64,000 nucleotides of DNA from Sulfitobacter geojensis (GTDB lineage: Bacteria; Pseudomonadota; Alphaproteobacteria; Rhodobacterales; Rhodobacteraceae). The notes beneath the pieces are model-generated. The model was not told the origin of the DNA, made no database searches, and saw only the letters and a list, made by a program, of their open reading frames with translations. The stretch lies in NCBI RefSeq assembly GCF_000622325.1, contig NZ_JASE01000005.1:1550001-1614000 (forward strand). The letters run 5' to 3'. Both the position numbers and the translations under genes were made by a program. Shown one piece after another: positions 45,816-55,716 of this stretch. Position 1 is the first letter of the stretch; every line of letters begins with the position of its first letter.

Positions 45816-46111
45816 CGGTATCTCCTTGTTGGTTTTCACGTTGTTTGCGTGATTGGATCGTTGGGCTTCGTGCCCTTGTGCATCATCCCCCCAGCGGGAA
45901 TGGCAATCTGCAGGTAGCTTGGGGATGTAATGGTTTTGTAACGCATTAAAGACAGAACCGTGGTCCGGTCGCACAGCGTTCCGTGCCGCAGCAGGCCTGC
46001 GGTTTATGCATCCAATGCGGCCCTGCCGGGCCACGCGTGCAACAAATTGATATAAATTTCCCCAGTCGATCCGGTCAGTAGTGAATATTAACTTCTCTGA
46101 GTCAACAAATT

Positions 46112-47665
46112 CTAGTTTCGGCCCGATCTGCGCGGATGCCTTTCCACGTCTTTCGGGCCATCTGCTGTAATACTGGTCAGTGACAGGGTCTGATCCGCGT
46201 TTCGCATCCGGTGGCGCAGCATCTTGCGGCCAAGGCGGGCAAGCTCTGACTGGTATTCAGGGCGCTCCGCAACATTTGCCGCTTCGCCGTCACTTTCATG
46301 ATCATAAAGGATCGGTGCCAATTCGGCGGCAAATTCGATTAGGGTAAACCGCTCTTCCCTTAGGATCGACAGGGATGAGTCCGCGCAGCCGGTACCTAGG
46401 GCCTGCTGCCAAACGGTTGGGGCCAAAGGTTCGCCAAAGTCGAGCTCGGAGAAGGAATAGCTGCGCCAGTCTTGCGGCATTTCGCCCGCCAGCAAGGGCA
46501 GCAACGACCGGCCATCCATCGAATTGGGCACGGCTTGGCCCACCCAGTCAAGGATCGTCGGGGTGATGTCGATCGTTTCAACAGGCACATTTACCGTCGC
46601 GCCAGCGCGCGCTTCATTGTCAGGTTGGCGGATGATCAGCGGCGTGTGATAGGCCGCGTCATGCACTGTGAACTTGCTCCAACAATGCCGGTCGCCCAAC
46701 ATTTCGCCATGATCCGCCGTGACGATCAGTAAGGTATTGTCGTATTGGCCTGTGTCTTTAAGAAACTGGACAACCCGCCCGATGTGCACATCCACTTCGG
46801 TGATCAGCCCCAGATAAATCGACCGCAGGGTTTGCGTGTTTTCGTCCGTTACTTCCAGATCGGGAAACCCCACCACATTTCCGGCGGGAGATTTCGACGC
46901 GATTGTCGGGCCAAAGAACGGATGGTTCGCCCGTTCCGCCGCAGGTGTGGCAAGCCGCGCGGGCAGGGGCAGGGTGGTCGGGTCATACATATTATTATAG
47001 GGGGCAGGCGCGACCAAAGGGGGATGTGGCCGGATATAGGTCAGATGCGCAAACCAGCTGGTTTCGCGATAGGCGGGCATGATGTCCAGAAACCTGTCGG
47101 TCAGAAACGCGGTGTCGCTGTCCTCTGCACGGTAGAGGGCGGGATCGTTGATTTTGGGCGCATGGCCCTTGGCGGGAACGGGGCGATAGACATCTTGGTA
47201 GGCGTCAAAATCATAGCCTTGGTTGATCAGATGTGACCGCCAAGGGAACGACATTTCAAACCGCATCTCAACGATCTCTTCAAAGCCGTTCATCGGGTGT
47301 TCGTAGGTGCGCAGGGCTGGATCATCTGGGTGAAAGGCGCGCGGATCCTGTGAAGTATCGGTATAGCCAAAGAGCATCGGCAGATAACCCGCTTTGCGCA
47401 TTTCCGTTGCGACATTGGGGATATCATGGCGCAACGGGGTGCCATTGCGCACTGACCGGTGGTTCATCGCATATTGCCCCGTCAGCAAGGAGGCCCGCGA
47501 GGGGCCGCAGGGGTTTACCACGGAAAAATGGCGCTGGAAGGTCACCGCATCCGCCATCAGCGCCGTTAGGTTCGGCGTCTGCACGTGTTGTGCCAGATCG
47601 CCGAAAATGCAATCCGCGCGCAGCTGGTCGATGACGATGAACAGCACGTTTTTCTGGCGGGGCAT
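46112..47665 (-). CDS. Sulfatase / phosphonate monoester hydrolase-like enzyme
   Basis: A 517-residue alkaline-phosphatase-superfamily hydrolase. The metal-binding D13 (VIDQLRAD), the sulfatase signature C53-G-P-S-R-ASLLTG and TADHGEMLGDRH are present. C53 should be oxidised to formylglycine by a separate enzyme not seen here. LLTGQYAMNHRSVRNG and ITEVDVHIGRV resemble rhizobial phosphonate monoester/phosphodiester hydrolases more than classic arylsulfatases, so the substrate may be a phosphonate ester, phosphodiester or sulfate ester. There is no signal peptide, so it should be cytoplasmic. It is 296 bp upstream of the ABC operon on the same strand, and the link is uncertain. The gap 45816-46111 shows only short GC palindromes. 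Confidence 0.87.
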   Translation of the reverse strand: MPRQKNVLFIVIDQLRADCIFGDLAQHVQTPNLTALMADAVTFQRHFSVVNPCGPSRASLLTGQYAMNHRSVRNGTPLRHDIPNVATEMRKAGYLPMLFGYTDTSQDPRAFHPDDPALRTYEHPMNGFEEIVEMRFEMSFPWRSHLINQGYDFDAYQDVYRPVPAKGHAPKINDPALYRAEDSDTAFLTDRFLDIMPAYRETSWFAHLTYIRPHPPLVAPAPYNNMYDPTTLPLPARLATPAAERANHPFFGPTIASKSPAGNVVGFPDLEVTDENTQTLRSIYLGLITEVDVHIGRVVQFLKDTGQYDNTLLIVTADHGEMLGDRHCWSKFTVHDAAYHTPLIIRQPDNEARAGATVNVPVETIDITPTILDWVGQAVPNSMDGRSLLPLLAGEMPQDWRSYSFSELDFGEPLAPTVWQQALGTGCADSSLSILREERFTLIEFAAELAPILYDHESDGEAANVAERPEYQSELARLGRKMLRHRMRNADQTLSLTSITADGPKDVERHPRRSGRN

Positions 47666-47844
47666 GGTGCGAATCCTCTTTGATCACGTTCGCTCAGCTA
47701 ACGCCTAAATCAGGCGTGGTGCAAAGCGTGAGGGCAATAAACCCACGGCGCACGGCAGATGGCGTGATGACGGGACCGCGCAATCAGCCTAAACAGGGAA
47801 GGGCACACCCCGCCCTTCACGGGCCCAACCCCTGAAAGGCGCAT

Positions 47845-48687
47845 ATGTCCGCGGCCATCGTTGCCATCATCCTAAGTGCCGCGCTGTTGCATGCAGTATG
47901 GAACGCCATCGTCAAAACCGCAGCGGACCGGACGAGCATGCTGGGGTTGGTCGCATTGGGGCATGTCATTCCGGCAACGGTGATGATCGTGCTTTTGCCT
48001 TTGCCCAATACGGCAAGCCTGCCCTACATTGCGATGTCGACCGTAGTGCATTGGGGATATTACATTTTTCTGGGCCGCGCATATGCGCATGGTGAATTGG
48101 GCGTCGTCTATCCGATTGCCCGCGGTGTGGTGCCGGCTTTGGTTTCCCTTTGGGCATTTTTGCTGCTGGGCGAAGTGCTGCCGGTTGCGGTCTGGCTGGG
48201 GATCGCCCTGATCGTGACGGGCATTTTGCTGAGCAACTGGCGCGCGTTAAGAACCGGTGTCGGGGGGACCGCTTTGGCATTGTCGTTCGGCACCGGCCTT
48301 TGCATATCAGCCTATTCTGTGGTCGACGGGATCGGTGTGCGCTTGTCGGGTGATACTCTTTCTTATTGGGCGTGGGGAGCATTTCTGCATCTGTTCATCG
48401 CGGGCTTCGCAGGTTTAAAGCGCCGTAATGTGCTGGCGGATATTCCCGTTAGGGTCTGGGCCGTCGGGATCACCGGCGGGATTGTATCGATGATTGCCTA
48501 TGGTCTTGTTCTTTATGCCAAAAACTTTGCCCCCCTCGGGGCGGTATCGGCCTTGCGCGAAACCTCGGTGATCTTTGCCACGCTGATCGGGTATTTTGTG
48601 CTGAAGGAGGGCAACCTGAAGCGGCGATTGGCGGCGGCCGTGTTGATGTCCTTCGGGATTGCTATGATCGGTCTGAACACTGCATAA
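47845..48687 (+). CDS. DMT-superfamily EamA permease
   Basis: A 280-residue membrane protein with two EamA repeats and about ten hydrophobic segments; the final segments (GYFVLKEGNLKRRLAAAVLM) match the family. AAAGG precedes the ATG. It is divergent from the sulfatase gene across a 179-bp gap that holds a 6-bp inverted repeat (47701-47717). It is followed 24 bp later by a VOC-family gene and is probably co-transcribed with it. Substrate unknown. Confidence 0.87.
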   Translation: MSAAIVAIILSAALLHAVWNAIVKTAADRTSMLGLVALGHVIPATVMIVLLPLPNTASLPYIAMSTVVHWGYYIFLGRAYAHGELGVVYPIARGVVPALVSLWAFLLLGEVLPVAVWLGIALIVTGILLSNWRALRTGVGGTALALSFGTGLCISAYSVVDGIGVRLSGDTLSYWAWGAFLHLFIAGFAGLKRRNVLADIPVRVWAVGITGGIVSMIAYGLVLYAKNFAPLGAVSALRETSVIFATLIGYFVLKEGNLKRRLAAAVLMSFGIAMIGLNTA

Positions 48688-48711
48688 ATCGACATCAAGG
48701 GAGATTTCGCC

Positions 48712-49065
48712 ATGACCGTAAAGCGTATCGTCGCCAACATCGCGACAAGCTCCGTGCAAGAGCTGCAAAGCTTCTACACCGACGTGTTCGATCTGGATGT
48801 GGTGATGGACATGGGATGGATCGCGACATTGGCGTCGGGCGAAAACGCGCCCGTTCAGATCAGTTTCGCCAGCGAAGGCGGGTCCGGCACGCCGGTGCCT
48901 GACATGTCAATCGAGGTGGACGACGTGGATGCGGTATACGCCCGCGCCCAAAAAGCAGGCCATGCCATATTCTATCCCCTGACAGACGAACCTTGGGGCG
49001 TGCGCCGGTTCTATCTCTACGACCCGGCCGGGAAACTGTTGAACGTCTTGGCCCATAACGCTTAG
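48712..49065 (+). CDS. VOC-family (glyoxalase/bleomycin resistance fold) protein
   Basis: A 117-residue protein with the two beta-alpha-beta-beta-beta modules of the vicinal oxygen chelate fold. FYTDVFDLDVVMDMGW lies in the first module and DEPWGVRRFYLYDPAGKLLNV in the second, which ends in the usual DPxGxxxxv motif. Family roles span glyoxalase, dioxygenase, and antibiotic binding, so no reaction is assigned. GGGAG precedes the ATG. Its stop codon sits inside a perfect 17-bp palindrome (49055-49071). The 182 bp before tamA show no other feature. Confidence 0.85.
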   Translation: MTVKRIVANIATSSVQELQSFYTDVFDLDVVMDMGWIATLASGENAPVQISFASEGGSGTPVPDMSIEVDDVDAVYARAQKAGHAIFYPLTDEPWGVRRFYLYDPAGKLLNVLAHNA

Positions 49066-49247
49066 CGTTATAGCAGACCGGAGAGGCAATGATCGTGACC
49101 AAGGTCGGAAACCCGCCGATCACGGATTGAGCATTTGCCCTTGACCGCCGCTTCACGCTACAGCTTGATGCATAAGCAATAGACCCAAACGTCAATACGG
49201 ACCTGTGCCTTGCTGCAGCCGTGGGATGAAAACAACGGGCATGCGGT

Positions 49248-51074
49248 GTGGTAAATGTGGTTGAGCAAATGCATCTGAAATCCAGTGTCAGGGCAGGGGC
49301 AGCGGGGATTATGATCTCTGCGGCCAGTTTTGTGTCTGCGGCCGACGTCACCCTCACGGGAATTCCAGCAGGTAGCGATCTCTACCAAACCCTTGCGGGG
49401 GGATCGTTGCTGATCGAGCAATCCGGCGCCGAGCAAAACCCGACCAGTCAGGAAGTCGTCGCCGCCGCGCAGGCAGATTACGGGCGGCTTTTGGCAGTGC
49501 TTTACGATCAGGGCTATTTTGGCCCAGCGATCACCATCACACTGGATGGGACCGACGCCGCGGCCATTCCCGCCGTGCAGGCCCCGCGCCAGATCTCGCA
49601 GGCCGTTATCAGCGTCGATACCGGCCCGCAGTTCCGCTTTGGCACGGCGAAAATGAGTCCCGTGGCCGCAACCACCGAAATTCCCGAGGGGTTCGCAAGC
49701 GGTCAAACCGCCAGCTTAAGCGTGTTGAAAGATGCGGTCGCGGCGGGTGTCGACGGCTGGCGGGCGCAGGGACACGCCAAGGCCGCGCTGGCCGCGCAAG
49801 ACCTGTCCGCACGTCACACCGACCGGACGGTCAACGCTACGCTGCGGCTTGCACCGGGACCGAAGCTGCGGTTCGGCGATTTGCAGGTCAGCGGCAACAA
49901 GGCTGTGCGCCGCGAGCGGATCATCGACATTGCGGGCCTACCCGCAGGGGAGGTGTATTCCCCAGACGAATTGCGCCTTGCCGCCAACAGGTTGCGCCGG
50001 ACCGGTGCTTTCAATGCCGTCGCCCTGATCGAAGCAGACAACATCGGCCCCAACGACACCCTGCCGATCACGGCACAAGTTACCGAAAGCCTGCCGCGAC
50101 GCTTTGGTTACGGGGCGGAACTCGGCTCGCTTGAGGGGCTGACGCTTAGTGCGTTCTGGTTGCACCGCAACCTGTTGGGCGGGGCTGAACGGCTGCGCAT
50201 AGAGGGCGAGATATCCGGCATCGGCGGGGATTCCGGTGGCGAGGATTATTCCCTGTCCGCGCGGTTCGAGCGGCCTGCAACCTTTAACGAGGACACGGAT
50301 TTTTACGCGCTGGCCAAAATCGAACAGCTTGACGAAGTGAACTTTTTTTCCCGCCAGCTAGATCTGGAAGCAGGGATCGAGCGGATCGCCTCCGAAGAGC
50401 GCACCTATACGCTGGGCCTTGGGCTGCGCCGCGCCCAGACCCGCGATGCCTTTGGCGAAAACCAGTATACCTTGTTGACCCTACCGCTAGGTGCCGAATT
50501 TGATTACCGCGATGACCCGCTGAATGCCACCAGCGGCTATTATCTCAAGGCCGGCGTTACCCCGTTTCTGGCGGTGAGCGGGTCGGACAACGGTTTGCGC
50601 ACTTCGCTCGATGCCCGCGCTTATCGTACGTTTGGCACCACGCGCCCCGTGACCTTTGCACTGCGCGGGCAACTTGGATCGGTTTATGGGCCTGACCTTA
50701 GCGAAGCGCCGGCGGATTACCTGTTCTATTCGGGCGGCGGCGGCACCGTGCGCGGGCAACCCTATCAAGCGCTGGGCGTGGATCTGGGCGGCGATGGCGA
50801 TAACGTCACCGGTGGGCGCAGTTTTCTGGCCGTTTCCGCCGAAGCACGGGTCGCTGTGACGGACAGCATCGCCGTTGTCGGGTTTGTTGACGGTGGTTAT
50901 GTGGGGGCCGAAGAATTCTATGACGGTTCCGGCGAGTGGCACTCGGGTGCGGGGCTTGGTCTGCGGTATAATACAGGCATCGGTCCCCTGCGTGTGGATG
51001 TCGCCGTGCCGACCTCGGGACCGGAAACCGAGGATGATTTTCAGATTTACATCGGCATCGGGCAATCCTTCTGA
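49248..51074 (+). CDS. tamA: TamA, outer-membrane BamA/Omp85-family assembly factor
   Basis: A protein of up to 608 residues: signal peptide (ends near VSAAD), about three POTRA domains (about 35-270; the third includes GDLQVSGNKAVRRERI) and a C-terminal 16-strand Omp85 barrel (about 280-608) ending in GIGQSF with terminal phenylalanine. TamA works with TamB in moving or inserting outer-membrane proteins and lipids. The start is uncertain: GTG 49248, GTG 49257 and ATG 49269 (MHLKSSVRAG) are all in frame and none has a strong Shine-Dalgarno; the ATG gives the most ordinary signal peptide. The stop overlaps the tamB start (TGATG). Confidence 0.92.
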   Translation: MVNVVEQMHLKSSVRAGAAGIMISAASFVSAADVTLTGIPAGSDLYQTLAGGSLLIEQSGAEQNPTSQEVVAAAQADYGRLLAVLYDQGYFGPAITITLDGTDAAAIPAVQAPRQISQAVISVDTGPQFRFGTAKMSPVAATTEIPEGFASGQTASLSVLKDAVAAGVDGWRAQGHAKAALAAQDLSARHTDRTVNATLRLAPGPKLRFGDLQVSGNKAVRRERIIDIAGLPAGEVYSPDELRLAANRLRRTGAFNAVALIEADNIGPNDTLPITAQVTESLPRRFGYGAELGSLEGLTLSAFWLHRNLLGGAERLRIEGEISGIGGDSGGEDYSLSARFERPATFNEDTDFYALAKIEQLDEVNFFSRQLDLEAGIERIASEERTYTLGLGLRRAQTRDAFGENQYTLLTLPLGAEFDYRDDPLNATSGYYLKAGVTPFLAVSGSDNGLRTSLDARAYRTFGTTRPVTFALRGQLGSVYGPDLSEAPADYLFYSGGGGTVRGQPYQALGVDLGGDGDNVTGGRSFLAVSAEARVAVTDSIAVVGFVDGGYVGAEEFYDGSGEWHSGAGLGLRYNTGIGPLRVDVAVPTSGPETEDDFQIYIGIGQSF

Positions 51075-54000
51075 TGCGGTATCTTTGGTCTCTCCTCCTT
51101 TCATCATTGCTGGTCATTGCGACCTTTGCACCAGCCTCTGCGCAGGAGGACGACAAGGGTTTTCTGACGCGCACGATCCAGGACGCGCTTAGCGGCAGCG
51201 GGCGCACCGTCAACATAGACGGGTTTCGCGGCGCGCTCAGTTCGGAGGCGTCTTTTGACCGGATGACCATTGCCGATAAGGACGGCATCTGGCTGACCCT
51301 TGAAGAGGTCGTTCTGGAGTGGAACCGATCCGCCCTGCTGCGCGGACGTCTTGAAGTCGAAAAGCTAACTGCCGCACGGCTGGATTTGCCGCGCTTGCCT
51401 GTTGCTGAAGACGATGCATTGCCAGACGCGGAAGCTGCGCCATTCACTTTGCCGGACCTGCCGGTGTCGATCCTGCTGGAAACCTTTGCGATAGAGCGGA
51501 TCAGTCTGGGCGCACCGATTCTGGGTGAAGCGGCAGAGCTGTCAGTCACCGCATCTGCGGTGCTGAACGACGATCTGGGCAAGGTTGATTTGCAAGCCAG
51601 CCGCACAGATGCGAAACGCGGTGCCTTTGAAATCAAAGCGGATTTCAGCCGCGACGAGGGACTTCTCGATCTTCTGCTCAAATTGAGTGAAGGCGAAGAA
51701 GGCATTGCGGCCAAACTGCTGAACATTCCCGGCCAGCCCTCGGTTGATCTGAGCGTTGCCGGTTCGGGACCGTTGGACGATTTTTCCGCAGACGTTAACG
51801 TGACCACCGACGATCAGGAACGGCTTGCGGGCGAGATCATTTTAAGTGCTCAGGCCCCGCGCCGCGCCAGCGCCACGCCGGACCGGCGCATTCAGGCGGA
51901 CATCGGCGGCGACATTACCGCATTGCTGGCCCCGCGGTATCGGGCATTTTTCGGCGAAGATGTCGCGCTAAAGATTGATGCCCTGTTGGAGAGCACCGGT
52001 GCGGTTGAAATCTCCGACTTCGCGCTGGAGGCAGAGGCCGCAAATCTGGCGGGTAAGGTCACCTTGAACGCTGAAAAATGGCCGACGTTGATCGACATTT
52101 CCGGGCAGGTTGCCAACCCTGATGGCACCCCGATCCTGTTGCCTGTCGGCGGTGAGGGCACCACCGTTAACACCGTTGATTTGCGCGTGAATTATGACGC
52201 GGAACAGGGCGACGCGATCACCGCCCGCTTTGACATGAGCGACCTGTCGCTTGCGCAGATTACGATTGACCAGACCCAGTTGTCGCTGGACGGCACTTTG
52301 CTGGGGGATGCGGGACGCGTGGGGCAGTTTGACGGGGACGTCGCGTTCGACATGGCGGGTCTGACGCCGCGCGACACAGCTTTGGCAGAGGCGCTGGGCC
52401 GTGCGGTTCAGGGGCGCGCTACGATCAGCTTTGTCGAAGACCAGCCGCTGCGCATTTCGGGGCTGACCCTGACGGGCGCGGATTACGGTCTAACCGGAGA
52501 TGCAGAAATTGCGGGCCTAGAATCCGGCCTAAACACGCAGCTGGATGCGCAGCTGAAGGCCAATGACCTCAGCCGGTTTTCCGCACTTGCGGGGCGCGAG
52601 TTGGACGGGCAAACGGAACTGGCGTTAAAGGGCAGCGTCGGTCTGTTGAGCGGGCAATTCGATTTGGACGCTACGGGCAGCACCACCGATCTGGCCGTTG
52701 GTATCGAACAGGCCGATGCGGTGATGGCAGGGCGCACAACCCTTAATGTCACGGCCCGCCGCAACGAAACCGGCACGGTCCTGCGCGATCTCGTGCTTGA
52801 GAACGCCGCGATCAGCCTGACGGGGGGCGCGGTCTTGCGCACTGATGATAGCAGCGCACAGGCGGATTTCACGCTCAATGATATTTCGCTGTTGGTGCCA
52901 CAATACCAAGGACCGGTGAAGGTCAGCGCAACAGCCCGTCAGGACACCCGCGGCTGGTCAGTTGATGCAAAAACCGATGGTCCCTACGGCGCGGCATTGA
53001 CGGCCAAGGGGTTGGCGACCGGCCCGAATGCTGCATTGGAATTCACTGCCGACGTGCCTGACGTAAGCAAGTTCGCAGAGCAGATCGACGGTCCGGTCAC
53101 CGCCAGCGGCACCCTGCGCAATTCGTCTGAGGGCTGGACCGTCGAAACCGATGCGACCGGCCCCTATCAAAGCCGCGCGCGTCTTGACGGGCTGGTGACA
53201 CCGGCAATCGATCTGAACTTTGATGTATCTCTGCCGGATGTTCAGCCCTTGGTGCCGCAGGTCTCCGGCCCGCTCAACGCGACCGGTCAATTGCGCCAGA
53301 CCGACAACGGCTTTTTTGTCGATACGCGGGCCAGCGGCCCATACGGAGCGAAAGCCGCGGTGGAGGGTTTGGCAACGGGGCCTGATATGGCCCTGACTTT
53401 CGATCTGTCCGTTCCCAATGTCGCGCCGCTTGCGCCGGGTATCAGCGGGCCATTGGCTGCCAACGGCACGTTGCGCCAGACGGCAGGTGGCATCGTGGTG
53501 GATACCCAGGCGACTGGCCCTTACGCCGCGCGCGCATCCGCGCGAGGTACGGTGACAGGGCCGGATGCTAACGTTGATTTCAGTCTGTCGATGCCCGATA
53601 TTGGCCCGCTGGTGGATAAGATCAACGGGCCGCTGAACCTGCAAGGCTCTGCGCGCAAACAAGGCACGGCATGGGCCGTTGAAACCGATGCCACAGGACC
53701 GGCGGGGACGCAGGCGCGTCTGGCGGGGCGGGTGAATTCCGACGGGACGTTGAACATGGATGTTACCGGCAACGCGCCTTTGGGGCTGAGCCGGCCGTTT
53801 CTGGCACCACGCGATCTGCAAGGGCAGGCGCGGTTTGATCTGACCGTGAACGGGCGTCCTGCCTTGTCGTCGGTGTCGGGCAGCATTCAGACGACAAACG
53901 CGACGTTCAACGCGCCTAACCTGCGTGTCGGGGTGCAGGACATTGCGGCGGATATCCGGCTTGGGAACAACCGCGCCCAGATTGATGTGACGGGGCAGGC

Positions 54001-55048
54001 GGCAAACGGCGGCAATTTGACGGTCGGTGGCAGTGTCGTGCTGACCGGTGCTTTGCCCGCTGATCTGGCCATTGGTTTGCAAAACATCGTGCTGGTCGAT
54101 CCCAATCTTTACCGCAGCTCCGTCAGCGGTGCTTTGCGACTGGCGGGGCCGTTAACGGGTGGCGCGCAGATTTCGGGGCAGGTCGATGTCGGCGAAACCG
54201 AGATCAGCGTGCCCTCAACGGGGCTGACCAGCATCGGGGACATTCCACCGATCAACCACATTGGCGCGACCCGTCCGGTCATCGCCACGCGGCGCAAGGC
54301 AGGCATCGAAAATGCCCAAGCCGGTGCGGATCCAGTCACCAGCAGTGGCGCGGGTTTTGGATTGAACGTGCGGGTGAACGCCCCCAACCGTATTTTCGTG
54401 CGCGGACGTGGGCTGGATGCGGAACTGGGCGGGGCACTGACCGTGACGGGCACGACCAACCGCGTTATCTCGGCCGGCCGGTTCGATCTGTTGCGCGGGC
54501 GCTTGGATATTCTGGGCAAGCGGTTTGATCTGGTCGAAGGGTCGATCCAGTTTCAGGGCGATCTGGTGCCCTATATCCGCTTTGTTTCCGCCACCTCGAC
54601 GGATACGGGCGAAGTGCGTGTGGTTGTACAAGGTCGCGCCGACGCGCCCGAGGTGACGTTTGAAGCGACGCCCGAAGCGCCACAGGACGAGGTGTTGGCG
54701 CAGCTGCTGTTTGGTCGCAACCTGACAGAGATATCGCCCATTCAGGCGCTGCAACTTGCCAATGCCGTGGCGACCCTTGCGGGTCGTGGTGGGACAGGGG
54801 TGATCACCAGCCTGCGCACAGGGTTCGGGCTGGACGATCTTGACGTTAGCACGACCGACAGCGGGGCGACGGCGGTACGGGCTGGCAAATATATTTCGGA
54901 AAACGTCTATACCGATGTGACCGCAGCTTCCGATGGCACGGGCGAAGTATCCCTGAACCTCGACATCACCTCGCACCTCAAGGGCAAGGCGACCTTGGGA
55001 TCGGACGGCAATTCCAGTATCGGTATCTTCTTTGAAAAGGACTACTGA
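51074..55048 (+). CDS. tamB: TamB, inner-membrane-anchored translocation/assembly module
   Basis: A 1324-residue AsmA-like/bridge protein. It has one N-terminal membrane anchor (about 3-22), a long beta-rich periplasmic region and the C-terminal DUF490/TamB domain (about 1000-1324; LLFGRNLTEISPIQALQLANAV, ending FFEKDY). TamB spans the periplasm and forms a complex with TamA, here encoded immediately upstream with a 1-bp overlap. A central block (residues about 634-885) consists of about five near-regular 60-residue repeats each carrying a TGPY-like motif, consistent with a repetitive beta-taco groove. It converges on the flavin reductase gene with 5 bp between stops. Confidence 0.94.
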   Translation: MRYLWSLLLSSLLVIATFAPASAQEDDKGFLTRTIQDALSGSGRTVNIDGFRGALSSEASFDRMTIADKDGIWLTLEEVVLEWNRSALLRGRLEVEKLTAARLDLPRLPVAEDDALPDAEAAPFTLPDLPVSILLETFAIERISLGAPILGEAAELSVTASAVLNDDLGKVDLQASRTDAKRGAFEIKADFSRDEGLLDLLLKLSEGEEGIAAKLLNIPGQPSVDLSVAGSGPLDDFSADVNVTTDDQERLAGEIILSAQAPRRASATPDRRIQADIGGDITALLAPRYRAFFGEDVALKIDALLESTGAVEISDFALEAEAANLAGKVTLNAEKWPTLIDISGQVANPDGTPILLPVGGEGTTVNTVDLRVNYDAEQGDAITARFDMSDLSLAQITIDQTQLSLDGTLLGDAGRVGQFDGDVAFDMAGLTPRDTALAEALGRAVQGRATISFVEDQPLRISGLTLTGADYGLTGDAEIAGLESGLNTQLDAQLKANDLSRFSALAGRELDGQTELALKGSVGLLSGQFDLDATGSTTDLAVGIEQADAVMAGRTTLNVTARRNETGTVLRDLVLENAAISLTGGAVLRTDDSSAQADFTLNDISLLVPQYQGPVKVSATARQDTRGWSVDAKTDGPYGAALTAKGLATGPNAALEFTADVPDVSKFAEQIDGPVTASGTLRNSSEGWTVETDATGPYQSRARLDGLVTPAIDLNFDVSLPDVQPLVPQVSGPLNATGQLRQTDNGFFVDTRASGPYGAKAAVEGLATGPDMALTFDLSVPNVAPLAPGISGPLAANGTLRQTAGGIVVDTQATGPYAARASARGTVTGPDANVDFSLSMPDIGPLVDKINGPLNLQGSARKQGTAWAVETDATGPAGTQARLAGRVNSDGTLNMDVTGNAPLGLSRPFLAPRDLQGQARFDLTVNGRPALSSVSGSIQTTNATFNAPNLRVGVQDIAADIRLGNNRAQIDVTGQAANGGNLTVGGSVVLTGALPADLAIGLQNIVLVDPNLYRSSVSGALRLAGPLTGGAQISGQVDVGETEISVPSTGLTSIGDIPPINHIGATRPVIATRRKAGIENAQAGADPVTSSGAGFGLNVRVNAPNRIFVRGRGLDAELGGALTVTGTTNRVISAGRFDLLRGRLDILGKRFDLVEGSIQFQGDLVPYIRFVSATSTDTGEVRVVVQGRADAPEVTFEATPEAPQDEVLAQLLFGRNLTEISPIQALQLANAVATLAGRGGTGVITSLRTGFGLDDLDVSTTDSGATAVRAGKYISENVYTDVTAASDGTGEVSLNLDITSHLKGKATLGSDGNSSIGIFFEKDY
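52975..53730 (+). repeat. Internal ~180-bp tandem repeats within tamB
   Basis: TGPY-type motifs are encoded near 52975, 53154, 53332, 53514 and 53694, giving a period of 178-182 bp (about 60 residues). Each unit repeats PDV.PL...I.GP-x-x-A-x-G-x-L-R. Nucleotide similarity is moderate, so it is an old protein-level duplication. Confidence 0.7.
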
Positions 55049-55053
55049 GGGGA

Positions 55054-55608
55054 TCAGTCTTTGGCCGCAAAGGCACCAAAACGACCCTGATCGAAAAGCA
55101 ACCCTGCACCCTGACCGGCGCAAGCGGCGGCGTGGGAGATCTGGCCCAGAATGATCGAATGGTCACCGGCGGCGTGCACGTCGAACCGGGTGCAGTGGAA
55201 GGCCGCGAGACATCCGGCGATCTGGGGGGCACCCGTGGGACCGTCGTCCCAGTCGAAACCGGTGAAATCATGGCCCTGACCGGCAAAATGGGTCGCGAGC
55301 GCCTGCTGCTCCGTGCTTAGGATATGGATGCAAAACTGTTCCGCCTGCGCGAAAGCGTCGTGACGTTTCGAGCGCAAGGCCGCAGACCACAGAACAAGCG
55401 GCGGGTCGAGCGACACTGACGAAAAGGAGTTGGCGGTCATGCCTAACGGTCCTTGGGCTGTGCGGGTGGTGATCACGGTCACACCGGTCCCGAAACGGCC
55501 AAACGCGTGGCGCAGGGCTTTCCCGTCGGTCGGGGCGAAAGGTGTCATGTCAGTATCCATCGCGGCCTGCGGTGCCACGGCAGAAATCATTTGTCCAGTG
55601 ATGCCCAT
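55054..55608 (-). CDS. Flavin reductase family protein (FMN-binding split barrel)
   Basis: A 184-residue flavin reductase-like protein. Family motifs are FGRFGTGVTVITT, GMTANSFSSVSLDPPLVLWS and the C-terminal DHSIILGQI. Such proteins reduce FMN/FAD with NAD(P)H, often for a partner monooxygenase; no monooxygenase is adjacent. AAGGA precedes the ATG at 55608; an extension of 14 codons upstream lacks a ribosome site. It lies downstream of acs on the same strand, separated by 108 bp with an imperfect GC hairpin (about 55659-55692). Confidence 0.87.
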   Translation of the reverse strand: MGITGQMISAVAPQAAMDTDMTPFAPTDGKALRHAFGRFGTGVTVITTRTAQGPLGMTANSFSSVSLDPPLVLWSAALRSKRHDAFAQAEQFCIHILSTEQQALATHFAGQGHDFTGFDWDDGPTGAPQIAGCLAAFHCTRFDVHAAGDHSIILGQISHAAACAGQGAGLLFDQGRFGAFAAKD

Positions 55609-55716
55609 CGCATGATCCTTTTTCGTCGCGCGAATTGCGCGCTGGATCACATATAGGCCGCGACCCGGACCAGAACAGGCCCGGAACGCGGCGATTTTGT
55701 GCTGATTTGCGCCGGA

